Source of the DNA: Scatophagus argus
Taxonomy: Eukaryota > Chordata > Actinopteri > Scatophagidae
Assembly (NCBI RefSeq): GCF_020382885.2
Contig: NC_058498.1
Coordinates: forward strand, 9,956,501-10,020,500
Length of the DNA stretch: 64,000 nt
Reading direction: 5' to 3'
A program made the position numbers and the translations under genes. Under the pieces are notes generated by a model. It saw only the letters and a program-made list of their open reading frames with translations. It was not told the DNA's origin and did no database searches. Positions 11,825 to 25,400 of this stretch are shown here, piece after piece (position 1 is the first letter of the stretch; the number at the start of each line of letters is the position of its first letter).

Positions 11825-14800
11825 GAGGCCCTGGTATTAAGGAGCAGTCAGAGTGCAAATACAGTTTTTTTTTTTTATCAACTTCCCACCCTTTTACAGA
11901 CATTGTGTTACGTGTGACTTTATGTGACAGCCTGTAAAAGTCATTGATAGGACACTTTAATAGACTTGTATGGAACCAGCTATGTACAATGGTTTTTGAT
12001 CAAAGCGTTCCTGCACCGTGACTCACAAAACTTGAGGTCAGTTGTTGGAAAAAAAAAAAAAAAAAAAAGAAGAAGTTAATCAGTAAGTTTGGTTTTATTT
12101 GAAGTGATATGATCTACCATATGGTCCATCTACATATCTGCTCATTATCTCCTGAACATGAAAGGGCCAGACGCAATGGGAGGAAAAAAGTATGTCATAT
12201 TTTTTAACATTAGGCTTCACAGAAATGACACAAAGATTGATCCATTTTCAAGACAAGTCTTCACTGGCCAAGCATAAAAAAGCAGCACTTTTATGAATTG
12301 TGAGTAAATCCGTGATTTACTTTTAAATTGTGAGTAAATCCAAATCACTGCTCTCCGTTCTTTCATTCCATGTGGACATGCCATTGATACAATCTTTCTT
12401 CTTCTTTCTTACTTTTTGACTTAACAGAAAAGGTCTATTATGCACATGCTTTGCTTATTGTATTGGCCAAATCATAATAGCAATGTCTGTAGACGTGCTA
12501 ATGACAGTCGAATGTTAACCTCCCAGACTCCTCCCTTCTTTCTTAGACCCAACCTGTTAAGTTATGAACTCAGGTTGCCCTTGTAGCTACCAAGCCATAA
12601 CTGCAAATAAGGCAAAATTTAAAACAAGGTTTCTTAGGCATGAAAATAAAATGAGAAGTGGTGATGGCTTAAATGTTGTTTCACAGCTGTCACCACCACA
12701 ACCGCACTTAACCCATGCTGCTGCAAACAGCTCTTCCGCCTCTTTATGGTTTGGGGAAAGAACAACAAAACGTCCTTCTGTGCTTCAAAACAGGAATTTT
12801 TCAATCTGAACACAGCTGTGATCCAAAATCTCCCCTTCCTCTCCTTCTCTCTCCATTTCCTGGATTCAACCAGCCATCCTTCTCAGGGCCATGTGCATCC
12901 TGTTGCCTGCTGGCAGTGTTTTTTCCCGTTTAGATTTTTTTATTTTCCTCTCTGTGGATTCAGGCTCTGCAAGTGTTGTAGAAGAGTGAGGTGAGTCCCT
13001 CATCTTCCCTTGGCTGGAGAGGCAGCGTTTGTCACTGATAGAGGCCTAAGCCAAGAAGGAAAAGTGAGCCCTATGAGCACAGTGACTCATTGTAACTTAT
13101 GTTTTGTTTCATTTTTGTGCATTTTTAAATAGTTCTTCTATAAACCAGCTTCCTCAAAGACATGCTTCATGAAATCAGTTTTCAACTTCATAACAGCAAT
13201 AAACTGCACTACCCCATCCTTACATATTACCAATGGATCACGTGACTTGTTTTTAAAAAGGGGCAGCTTGGAGGTTACAGAAAATAATCACCCAACTCTG
13301 CAGCTCCCCTCAGCTCTGTCACTTGATGGAGTGTTTTACCATCTTATAGTTCATTTGATTGGTTTTGGTTCACTCTCAGGGTCAGACAGAGCGCAGTTTT
13401 TGCAGAGAGAAGCATCTTTTTACACTTGTTTTTTGTCTGCAATAATTGTTTTGCATGCGGTTTATGCGCCCTGTGCTCCTCGCACGTCAGTTTTTGCAAA
13501 ACTTCAACATTATTTGCATTACTAACTAAAATACCCTAAACAGGAAAAGAAAAGAGGTAACAAGATCAGGGTGTAAAAATATATAAATGAATAAATAAAA
13601 TTGGAAAATAAATTGGAAAAGGACTGTTCTCAAAACAAAAGTGCAAAGATCAAGATGGGTTAATAATTACACATCTTAGGAAACTTTTATTTATGCTTTA
13701 ATGCAAAAAGTGATCATTTTAACTGAACCATTTGTTTTAGAATATGCGAGAATCAAAGTCAGGGTGAGTCGGATGGCTAAATAACCTGCTAATAAGCAGT
13801 GGAAAATCTTTCTATTTTTTTCCTCAGAGGATGATTGTACTATTCCCTTGTTGGGTTTAACACACCTTGTTGGATTTAACACACCTGAGGGATTTGGGGG
13901 AGCAATACCTTTGGTCTCGCTGACTTTTGTCAAGTGTCTGACAAATGAAAAAGCCTCAGAAAATCCATGCGTTCCTCCTCCTTTAAGTGAGGGGCCCCCG
14001 TTGCTGACTCCTCAGTCACCATGAAAGAATTTAGGCTGTTGAGGAGACATTGGCTGGAGGGGATATTTATCTTCCCCCTCTTTCTTTTCCGCTGCGACAT
14101 CAACTGATGATGTTCCCCTCTGAAAAGGCTGCTAGAACAAAGGTTATGGTGTTCAAGCAAAGTTATGAATGCTCCTGTCAGCTGTGGCCATAGGTAAACA
14201 CCTGCCCCCTCTCTAACCACCCAGGGGCCCCTATGGGTTTAGTAAACACTCTAATAAGGACACCAGCACCAGCTACAAAGGACAGTCTGAAATAACTCCT
14301 TACCACTGGAAAAACTATGTTCTTCATGCTTTGCTGGTTTTTCTGAATAAGACTCTTGGTAAGCACTGATACACCTTCCTGTTTGGTTTAAAATACATTA
14401 CTGATTTAGTCCTGAGATCAAGTCTCAGGAATATTATTAACGAGTGACATGGTGTTATATTTGGAAACCTGGTGCGCTTTAGTCTGTAGTCATATTGTGA
14501 GTCTCAATAGGACAATTACTTCCTTCTGTAGTAGAAGGGCAGAAAACAATTACTGGTACTTGATACTTATTATGGATGTTTTTTTCCCACAATGACCACA
14601 AGGGACAACAGCGAGGCCACTCCAAACCTGAGAACAATTCATGTTACAAAGCATGCTTTTATCATGGCTGCCAAGGAGATATCAGCTTTTAAAAGTTGAT
14701 ATATAAAAGTGCTTGCAATAATGGAAAGTTGGAGCATCTACAGTTCTGTGACAACTGGATATAATCCACCTGTTGGTGAAGACCATGCGATGTGGTAAGA

Positions 14801-15300
14801 AGCTCCAGAATGACAGAATCAGTGGCTGTTGAGTTGAAATTTGTAACTGTTAAAGAATGAACTTTTTAAGCTCAACCCCAGAAATGGTGGTGTCATTCAT
14901 AGATAAATCGGCCTCAGTGAGCATAAAACATCCCAGAGGAAACAGCAAGTACGGCTTGTTGACAAACTGATACTGCTGTCATCTGTGGCAATGATTAATC
15001 TTTTATCCTCTTCCTGTTCAAGAACCAACAGTTAGATTGGCCCTTCCATGCTTACCCACTGTGGACTGGCTCTAGTGTACACAGAGAAAAAAGTCTAGTT
15101 TCATTGACTTTAAAGGTTAATAGATAGTTTGCAAGGACATTCCTGAGAAGGTCAAAAATGTAAAAGGTGAATTCCGAATAAGCTTCAGTCTTGGACTGTT
15201 TGATTTGTGACCTCTTTAACCGTTAACAGACCACGTGGAAATATGCAAACGCTCTGACAACAATGACATACCGAGAAGTCGTTGAAATTTTTTTTATTAG

Positions 15301-15319
15301 TGTGTGTGTGTGTGTGTGT
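15301..15319. repeat. (GT)n microsatellite
   Basis: A run of TG dinucleotides preceded by a T-rich stretch. Confidence 0.9.
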
Positions 15320-18300
15320 CCAACTCACCAAAACTACCAAACATGGCCTGAAAAGACAGACACACAGCCAGAAGTGTTTATCACAAAAGGGCAGCTGTGG
15401 GGGTTACTTACTATCTGTCCGTTCAAAAGCACTGGTCAGGGGGAAACAGGACGTTCATGAGACAGAGACACTGAAATGCCATCTCTTCTTGGTTGGCGTC
15501 ACCTTTTATCAGAAGAGCACATGGTTGTCTGCTGATAAATGCAACTGAAAGGGGTGCCAGTGATCCTGATGACAGTCATCAAGAGAGCATTCTCCTGTAT
15601 CTGATGGCGAAACATGCTTATTCTAATGAATTCTGTCGTAAAGCTGTGTCGCGGAAAGTTGCTTCTTCAGACCTCAGCTGTGAAAAAAGTGAGCAAATGG
15701 TTATGAACTGTAGCGGCCAAGACTTACCTACCAATGCCCAGGTTTTAGAAAGAACCAAAAAGACCTGAATCTTCAATCTTTAATGTGTTACTGGATAAAA
15801 ATGGTCCTGCAAGTGGGACCCTAACCCAAATTTAAGTAAACATTTTGTTGTGCATTAATTAGATGCGTAGGAATATGCGACATATCAGCACAAATGAAGT
15901 AATGAAGGTTTTTAACAAAATAAAATAAAATTAGAGAGGGACTTGTTATCAAGTCAGCTTTTAGTTAAATAAACCCAAGCTGGAAGCTTCCCACTGGTTG
16001 ATAATGCACAGTTGTAAAAGCTCAGGGAGTCATTAAACATGCCTGAATCCCTTCAGTATGCCAAAGTAACTGATATTTTTCCACATATGCAAAGCCCACC
16101 GTCTAGTCTTTACTCACAATTTTGTTTTGATAGAAAGCAGCAGCTTCCTCTCCGTCACCAGTACAGCTGGACAGCACCAGCGTGGCTCCGGGTTAACCGG
16201 CCACCTGGCTACAAGTGCGTCAGTCTCTCATGGGCGAGCTGTTTCCTCACATTGTGCTGCTCGTTCACTGGCAGCGTCCACAATATTATTTGCTGAATAT
16301 GTCATCCTTTGAGGGATCACATGCGAGAATTACTGAGACTCTTTCAGTTAAATATAGCTGAATCACTCCTGCCTTTACATATCAGAAGGGATCTGTGTGT
16401 TATTAAGTCAGGTGCTGTCTATAGGATTTTTCGGTGCTGAGCTTTTTAAGGGGATTTGTTTGATTGTCCAAATGGCTGTCTTTTCCATCAGGAAAAGGCA
16501 TGTTCTCAACGTTTTAGAGTGTTTTGGGGGATTCTTGTGGCATTTTTCAGAGACAAGGGTGTGTCAAATCTGTCTTGCTGTGGTTATGGAAATGACCTGT
16601 ACTCATGAGGGATACATTAATGCTAATGCTTGTGTCCACAGGCTGTCAAGCAACATTTCTTGAAAAGAGAGGAGACCAGGTTTTGAAACTGGTTTCTGTG
16701 GCAGCTCCTTTTCAGGTTTTTTGCAAAATTCCATACTTTCCCAGATTCAAATCTACAGATTTTACAATTTTTCATGCAATTTTTGACATCTGAGTACAAG
16801 TAGTCATAGGTTTAATGTGGAAATAATTGGTTTTAAAAGCCAACTTTTAACATGTTCTGACTGACATTCATGCATGCTATTTTTATGCTCAAAAAAAAAA
16901 AAAAAAAACGCCAGAAGGCTGAAGCTAGGTAGTGTAGCTCATAGCCTTGAAATTACTTACCAAGTTGCATAACATTCCACTGTCCACACATCTCCCCAGA
17001 GGAAGTGCTATCCCATTGCTGATCCCACTGAGTTAACAGTTTGAGTCAAGTGTAGAGGCTGTCTTATGTGTGTATGTGGTGTGTTCACCTGCTCATAATG
17101 AAAAACAAATCATATGAGCATTATCAACAGAAAGAAAAGCACAGATACAACCTCAAACTGTGAACTCATAGTACTTCTGAATTAAATCGTTCCCCACTTG
17201 ACACCCTGATAAACATTAAAGTTAAATTCCTCAAATTCACTGAAGTGTGTGTGGGCTATGATAAGAATTTTACAGTAAACCAAACAGAGGTAGCGTAAGG
17301 TGGGTCTTGATAAGAAACGCTGGGAGTCTTAATAAAAATTAATAATTTCCTATTATGTTCATTCCATATTTGTTACTTGTCCCAAAGCCATGAAAAACTG
17401 TGTGTATATGATCATTTTATTTTAAAAATTCTGAATTTTAAATTTTAGAAATTTTTAAAATCAAACTCCATGCAGGTACAGAGAACCTGAATCTGAAACA
17501 GCACAAAGTGAATACACTGGAGCATTTAGCTTAAAGAGCCAGTTTGTTCCCTCAGGAGTTGATAGAGAGCAAAACAAAGTTAAAGGAGACTATCAGAATT
17601 TGATTTGCCAGGCGGCCGGACTTCAAATGAATAAGTTGCTCGATAACTACCAGATGTGTGGATAAGCAACTGTTTGCTGACAACTTATAGGGCGATGAAA
17701 CGAAAAACACGAAATCATAACGTGATGAGTTTAAAAGAGTTTACAGTTTAAACCAGATGACATGTTTACATTTATTTAATACCACTTAAATAGTATCAAA
17801 ATCATTTACTATTGAATTGCATAACATCAAAAATGTAGCGGTTCACATAAATATATTGTACATCAGGACACTTGGAAAACAGTACAAATGTACAGTACAA
17901 GCAAAGCTGGATTTAAGACATTCACACTAATTCAAGTCGTATGGATGGTAGTGTGTGTTATTAACAATAAGCAGTTCTTTGTTTTTGTTTTTTTGTTTTT
18001 TTTTTAAACACAAACTCATCTTTTGACTGGAAAAGAAGATTTCATCCGTAACACCGAACCACAATCCTTCACTGCTCTTAATTAATTTATACTCCAAGAA
18101 ATCTTTACAAGAAAGACACTGATAACTCATGTCAGTATATGAGTTATTACTTTATAGTTCTCGGTTATTTCCAATAGTACAAGAGAAGAGTTACTCTGAT
18201 ATGAGTTTAAAACTGGTATAATTATTTATTTATTTATGTGGATGATATTTTTCTTTCAGGTCAAAAATCAACATATACAGTACATAGTAAAAATCAGTAG

Positions 18301-19088
18301 ATTGCGAATGAGCTTTTGTCCCTTGTCATGTCAGGTTTAAAAACTGTTTATGTCTAAACACTTGAACTTATATTTACACTTAAATGCAGATATTGATGAC
18401 TTATCAGCTCTTTATCCCTGCTGATGTGAAGAAGTGTGTGTCAGAAAACAAGTAAGCTGGTTGGCCTCAGAGAAAAGAGATAAAATATTTCTCTTGTACG
18501 CCCCCACCCGGCGCCCTAACTGTCAATCAGAATACTTTCATCTTGATATGCATGAATTTTGTCACGATGGGAGAATGTTGCACATATTTAGCATTTAGGT
18601 GTGGCTTAGACTCTCACCTGGGGATTGTGATTATTGCCTGACCTCATATCATGTTACAGAAGAAGTCTATGCTGAAGCAGAAGGGGGGGGATTGGGGGTA
18701 TGCAGTGCCACAATCCTTCACATTGTTCAAGCCCTTCCTCCTCCTCCTGCTGCTGCCGCTGATCCTCGACCATCTCTGTTGCCCTGACCCTGATCACAGG
18801 CCGGCGGGATGATGTTACAGGAAGCCTGAGGCTCCCGGGGAGATAGCACTACTTCATGGTGACAGCCCCCTCTTCACCTTCTCTTTGACTGGCTGCCTGA
18901 AGGAAGAGAGAGCAGACGGAGGGAGGGAATTGGGGAGGGGAGAAGAAGAGAAGGTAGAGGACAGTCAGATTTTTATCAGCGACAAGAAAACAAATCAAAG
19001 ATCTCCCAATGACGTGTTTTTCAATTTTCATTGTCCCTTAATAAGAATCCAGAATCTATGGATGCGCAAAAATGGTTGACATGGTTCT

Positions 19089-19130
19089 GCAATTTCCCAG
19101 CCTGGGATCAATAAAGTATATCTATCTATC
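19089..19130 (+). repeat. 3' tail of a degraded retroposon
   Basis: The motif 'gcaatttcccagcctgggatcaataaagtata' followed by (TCTA)n is the typical 3' end of many teleost non-LTR elements and their SINE partners. No body of the element can be recognised upstream, so this is a strongly 5'-truncated copy. Confidence 0.6.
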
Positions 19131-21248
19131 AAACGTTTAACTACGGGAAACAAGATGCCTCCTGCTTCGCTGAAAAAAAAAAAAAAAAAAAAGCATGAGC
19201 GTAGTGGAGACTTCAAACTAGACATCTCAGAAGCCTGCTCGTACATGCACATGTCAAACTGAGATTAAAAGCCTCTCTAAAACAGAGAACAACTCTGAAG
19301 CCCGTCAGCAGACGAATGTGAGAACAGCCTTCTAGTTTCACATTGCACACGCATCGTTATTACACACAGAGAGTTTAAACGTAAAAGTGAAACACCCCTG
19401 AGCATAATGCTTATTTCAGTGGAGGGGGGTTTATATTATCAACAGCCACCTTTACAATGAGCATTATTGAACTGTAAAACCACAGTTTTTCAGTTCCTAT
19501 CAGTACTTTAATTATGACAAACATTTTCCCATAATACTGTATGTTCCTCACATTTTGAATATCAAGACATACCAGATATGTCTCAACTATGGCTGAGACA
19601 TTTGCTAATGTTTTCTCCCTCAACTTTACCCAAGAAAAATAACAATTAAAATGTGTAATCTTCCTGATATAACTTTGGAAAAGATAAGGATGGTTTGCTT
19701 CTGTTATAAAAAAAACAGATAATCACATTTTTCCGTCACGGCCAGCGTCTGAACTTCCTGTACTTTCTCTAGCTGCATGGCAACATAACGGGGATCTCTC
19801 ATCACATGAAATCAGCCTCGCTGACACCGACTCAGGTACGATGATGCAGTTCTTTCCATCCTCTCAACATGGCGAGAGAGCAGTGGCTCCCCCCTCCTTG
19901 TTTGTGCTTGCTGAGTGGGTGGTCAGCTACAAAAACAGCTCCTCTGTCTTTCCTCAGCCAAAGAAGCGTCTCTGTCAGTCACAACGGATGTGTTTACCCA
20001 AAAGTGGGCCTAAAGGGGATCCTGTCTCAGTGTGTGGTGTTCCTTCTTTGGAGCCAGACTCAACCAAGCAGCAAATATTAAGGCATAATAATGTTTGACG
20101 GTCAACAGAAGCAGCATTTAAGGGAAAATAATTTAAAATATATTGCCTTAAGAAAAAAAAAACTACAAGAGCTGGCAGTGAACAAATGAGCAAAAGCTAA
20201 ACATGCACACTGTAAAAGTGTACTTATTTTATTTGCCATGTGTGCCTGCTTATGGCCCTGTAAGTGGAGCTACGATCAAGTGACTTCCTTATGAGATGAT
20301 CGATGTGTGACACTCACCAGACCTCAGAAGTACAACACACACACAGGAGGATGTGGTGGCTTGGAACAACCATTAGGCCTTATTACAGGCTTTATGGTAA
20401 GGGCACTCGGGGTAAGAGCCGGAGGTATTCGCTCATCAAATGCAATTAAGATGCATGAGAGCATGGACAGATGTTATCACCAAACTAAGAGCACCAGAGC
20501 AACTGATGGGACCATCCTCTCTGCAATGACTCAAGCTTTAAGTTTAAAATGTGAAGTGGGCAGCAAATAAATATGTAGCAGTGGGAGGGAAGGGCTGAGT
20601 GACTATCTCACTGTTGGTCAAACTTTTTTTTTTGGTTTGTTTGTGAAAGATAATTTTGTATGATAGTGATAAGTGGCAACAATCTATTTGCAGAGATTTT
20701 CTAGATTTACCATAACTGATTTTGGTAGAATAAAAACACTAATGTCCTACTTATGTGCTAGGGATGGCATGGCATGAATACTTAATATGGATGCCAGTAT
20801 TTGTCCACTGTAGAGTGTAATCTCTCCCTTTTTTTTAATATAATAAATATAAAAGGAAACTGATGGTTTTTGGACTGGGCGCAGTGATGTATCTGCTACC
20901 TATTTCTGCACGGACCCATATAGCAAAAACTACATACGTGCACTAGATAACGTTTGACATTTTCAGCCATTAAACTTAGTACTGTATGGCAGAATTAACT
21001 ATTTTGATGATTAACCATTTGCGCATTAAGCGCAAGGAGAAAACAACAGAGACAGGCGGTCTCTCATCTCTCACCACCTCATTATCTAGCAGTGTTAGCA
21101 GCTAGCAACTAATTGGCCCTTGTTGGTGGCTTTTCAGACAGTTGAGCAGGTTGAGGCTGTGTTTTTAAATCTTTACCAATGGTACAATGTTCTACTATGG
21201 ATGAAAAGTCCAGCTTCAAATGCTTTCAGAACTCATAATTGTTTGAAT

Positions 21249-21490
21249 GGATATGTGAGTCATGTTCTCCCTGTGCCTGCGTGGGTTTTCTCCGGGTACT
21301 CCGGCTTCCTTGTGAGAGTGTGAGAGTGTGTGGTTGTTTGTCTTTGTGTGTTGGCCCTGTGATTGACTGGTGACCAGTCCAGGGTGTACCCCGCCTCTCG
21401 CCCGTAGTCAGCTGGGATAGGCTCCAGCTCCCCCGCGACCCTGACGGATAAGCGGTATAGAAAACGGATGGATGGATGGATATGTGAGTC
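21249..21490 (+). mobile_element. 5'-truncated retroposon with GGAT tail and target-site duplication
   Basis: The element (21262-21477) starts within the phrase 'atgttctccctgtgcctgcgtgggttttctccgggtactccgg' and continues with 'gtgtaccccgcctctcgcccgtagtcagctgggataggctccagc', both common in dispersed fish repeats, and ends in (GGAT)n. The 13-mer ggatatgtgagtc flanks it on both sides (21249-21261 and 21478-21490), as expected for target-primed reverse transcription. The middle part looks shortened compared with the form I remember. The family name is uncertain. Confidence 0.8.
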
Positions 21491-22346
21491 TGACGTGTCT
21501 ACCACTTATTGTCAGCTGAGAACTGAGTCATCACTGGTAAATGCATAAACACAGTTGCGTAAAAGCTTTGAAACAACATAAAGGCAGATTTTGTTACAGA
21601 ATTCCAGTCAAAACTGCTGAAATCCCTAAGTGTAACTCAAGATGGGAGCTCAAGGGAAACTGGAGCATGTGTCCTCTCTTTACTGCACATTCCACTTTTG
21701 TCTTGTCTCGGGTTATCGTAAGTCTGCCTTTGTTTTTAGAACACCTGGAGTGAATAATTCTGGTAAGACCTGCTTGTAACGAGGAGGAAAGAGACAATAT
21801 TATTTGTCATATATGCGTTAGAGACAACAGACGCGAAAGAAATGGTCAGAACAGAGTAATGTCATGAAGCAGAACTTTTGAGTGTCTTTTGAGACACTAT
21901 GGCGGTACCTGCCATACATTGTTCAGTCTGAGCATTGAAGTGTTATGCAAGCAAGTAACAGCCAACCTCAGTCCTCTACTGAATCCCCAAACTGCCAGTG
22001 AACTCCTCCACAGGGCTCATGTTATCGTTCCACATCAGTATTTTGTTTCAGCTGATGGCTATGACTGAGTGATATGTCAAACAGTAGAGATTCAAATGCA
22101 CCATTTCCACTAAGGAAGCTACCTCTTTAATATTTATGGTTGTATAAGGTAATCATAAACAATGTTTCAAATCTAAGGGCATGAAGTATGAAGTGACTTA
22201 ATTTTTCAGGTATTTGATGTCATGGATTAGCCAATTTCTTTGTGGTTATTTTAGGTGTTATTCTGCCAATAAAATTTCCAGCTTAATCATATTGCAACAT
22301 GAGCAAAGAAATATAAAATTTCTATTTCCTTATACAAGATTTTCTC

Positions 22347-22352
22347 TTTATT
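22347..22352 (-). terminator. armc9: armc9 polyadenylation signal (AATAAA)
   Basis: Plus-strand TTTATT reads as AATAAA on the minus strand, 92 bases beyond the stop codon at 22445-22447. This spacing supports 22445 as the true end of the last coding exon. Confidence 0.55.
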
Positions 22353-22444
22353 ACAAACAACAACTGATGGTATACCAGTTTAAAAGGCGTACTGAAAAAT
22401 GAAACAGAGACTGACATAAACAGTCCCAAAAAAGTTACTTATGT

Positions 22445-25400
22445 TTACTGCTGAGGGCATCTAGAATTACTGCTGAGTGTTTCTAAGCCATCTTCATTTA
22501 CTGAAAAGCACTGGACCTCCAAATCATGACTGGTTATCTTCCAAAATGGCTGGCAGAGAAGGCAAAGTAACCAGCTGGAGCCAAAATTTGCTGACACGTG
22601 GCTAGTGGCCATATGCTTACTTATATTTTGTTGTCCTCCTCCTCCTATGGGGCTGGCAGAGCCTGGCCGGCTGCTCTGCTGTGGCTCCGACTGAGAGAAC
22701 TGGGGTGCCAGAGTCAGGCCTTGACCCCGGTGAGCGATGTTCTGGCGGTCTGCCGTGTCAGGTGTATGGGGAATCTTAGGCACGCTTGAAAATGCTGAGA
22801 CGTAATCACCACTGACAACAAGGCAAAAGAAAAAGAAGAATGAATAAATTATGAGTACTGCTTTGTCACAGTAATGGAAAAAATATTACTACCACCGTAT
22901 CACTAATCATAATAAACACTGTGATACAAAGAAGGGGCTCTGAAAACAAAAAAATCAGACGGCACTGGCTCAAGAAAAATGTCATAAATGGAACATGTGA
23001 GACAAAGAGTGAAGAGCTAAACCAGGTACTTAACATCTACATAATTTACATTGAGAGACATGACAAAAATTGTCTTATCAATTACTTGTTTTGAAAGGTT
23101 CTTTTTATCACAGCTACGCTCATTTCTCACTTGGTCATGGTTGGAAGGATCATTCAGAGAGGTCATTCTCGCTCCGTGAGACGTTTCAGAAAGACAAGAC
23201 AGAAATCATGGCCGTCTTGGACACCAACATCATCTTTACACAAGCCTCTTGTCCTTGACATCTGAGAGCATCCATTTGACTTGTTTAAGATGATCACCTT
23301 TTCTGATGGTAGCACGCCAGATTATTTTAAATTAAAACACAATCAGTATTGTAAGATGTTTAAAATGATGTATCTTCAGTTTTATAGGTCAAGTGTGTTG
23401 GTGTTAGGGGGATTTAGGGGCAAAAATGGAATATAATAATCGTTGTGCTGGCTTTAATGGAGACCTTTTAACCTTTTAACCACTACAAACAAGCTGGACT
23501 ACTATAGAAATACAGAGAAACTGATTGTAGAGAAAGCCCTCTTGCATTTTTCACATTTTTAGCAGACACTGCAAGCGAGGATGAGGCGAGTGGTGTTCAG
23601 TTGGTTATCGCAATTACATTACTAGAAACCACTAATTTTACTCACTGGATGCTAAGTGCCAGAATGATCAAAACACATCTTAAAGGCACAGTTCCAGACT
23701 CTGTTGTTTCTTCCTCAGTAGTTCACTATGAATGGCATGTAATATGTCATATTTAAACACAGCTTTCCTCCCCAAAGTTCAGTTTCCTTCTTTCAAACCT
23801 TGGAATTCAGAGAGGATCAGAGTTTAGATTTTGCCTTTCTGCTTTAATCTTCATTAGCTTCTCATTATCTTCCCTGCATGTTTTTGCTTTCTGTACAGTT
23901 TTCACAAGCTCATCACCACTGCACCTGCTTTGACAACATTAATAATCATTACGCATTAACATTTCACTGTATTCAAATAAACTGTATTATGCAAACTTAA
24001 GTAACATCACATTAGTTTGCATTTAGTCACATTAGTTTGCATTTACACTTCATAAATGCATCCTTTCATGCAAATTTTGGAACAGTTCTCGTGTTGTAGA
24101 AACCACAACGAGGGCAATTTGCAGTCATGTCTCTGAAACACAGAGGATCACATGGCTCTTCTGCCTCCAGTCACACAGTGAAGGCCCCAAACTCTGCCAA
24201 TGTGCTTATCACACAGGAGCCAAATGACTGACATCCTGGGGACGTAGCAATCCTATACCATAATAGATGGATGGATTTCAGTCAACTCAATCTTGTTTCC
24301 ACTCATAATAGTCATATTGGCCCCAGCATCCCAGCTAACATCTGGTATAACACAAGCGCAGATCTCTAACAGTTTCCATAAACTTGCTTGCACAGCCCTG
24401 TGAACCAACATACTGAAATTTGTCTAAATGTTGCATATATGGCTATCAGCCCCTAAAATCCTTACACAAAGTCATAAAGCCAGCTTCAGTCTGAATAGAA
24501 AACAGCCTGGTTGGCCAGAAAAAGACATGTTCATTAACCTAAAAACAAAGGCGAAAATATATATCTTCTCATCTTTTATTTGCTACAGCGCTGTGTTTCT
24601 CAGATTCTATTCACCTATCAATGACTGTGTCCTGAAATCTCCTTTCAGTATAAAATCAGGCCACTGAAGTCTGGATTGTAAAGGTGTTTTACGTTCCTGG
24701 GAGAAGGGAGCAGGGATAACTGAAGGGGTTTCCTGGGACTCATTATTCTTGGCAGGATTCAGGAGTCAAGTTCCTCAGGGATTTAAAGGAGAGTAAAAGC
24801 AGGGGAGGTTTGATTGAATGGGTCTCTTTGTGGGCACTGCTCGTTTAAACGCATGTCACAGTCTCACAGACCAGCTTGGCGATGCTGAGTCACCAATCGG
24901 TGTAGATCAACGCTGTTGCCAAATCTCTCACAGACCCACAAATACACTGACACACCTTCACATTCTACACTACATGGACAAAAATGTTGAGACACCTGAC
25001 CATTACATCAACGGGTACTTTAACGACATCAAATTCCAAATACATAGACACCTTTGTAGCTATAACAGCTTCCAAACTTCTGGAAAGGCAAGTGTTTCTG
25101 TGGGGAATTTTGCCCAGTCATGCAGTAGAGTATTTTGGAGGTCAGGCACTGATGTTGGATGACAAGGCCTGGCTCACAATCTCAGTTCCAGTTCTTTCTA
25201 AACTCATCTAACCATGTCTTTATGGACTTTGCTTTGCTGTGCCCCAGCAGTCATGATGAAACAGATAACAAATGTTTGGCAAAGCAGAGCACACACCTAA
25301 AGCAAGCAGCTCTTACCAGCTGCGTCTCCTTTTTACACGGAGAGCCCACAATATCACCACAACCCTTCGTTTTTTGGGTTTTTGTTTTTTTTTACACTAA

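Larger units (their letters stand above)
11825..21248. other. Large intergenic region between the duplication and armc9
   Basis: No coding exon, RNA gene or conserved promoter could be supported in this stretch of about 9.4 kb. It contains poly-A runs (12050-12068, 16882-16899, 19171-19192), a GT microsatellite (15301-15319) and a retroposon-like tail at about 19089-19130. All open frames are below about 120 codons and match no family I know. Distal regulatory DNA for b3gnt7 or armc9 is possible but cannot be seen directly. Confidence 0.5.

Noticed and set aside
21594..21797. Candidate extra 3' exon of armc9 with a pyrimidine-rich acceptor near 21775
   Set aside because: No resemblance to the ARMC9 C-terminus. 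The stop at 22445 and the nearby polyadenylation signal explain the 3' end without it.
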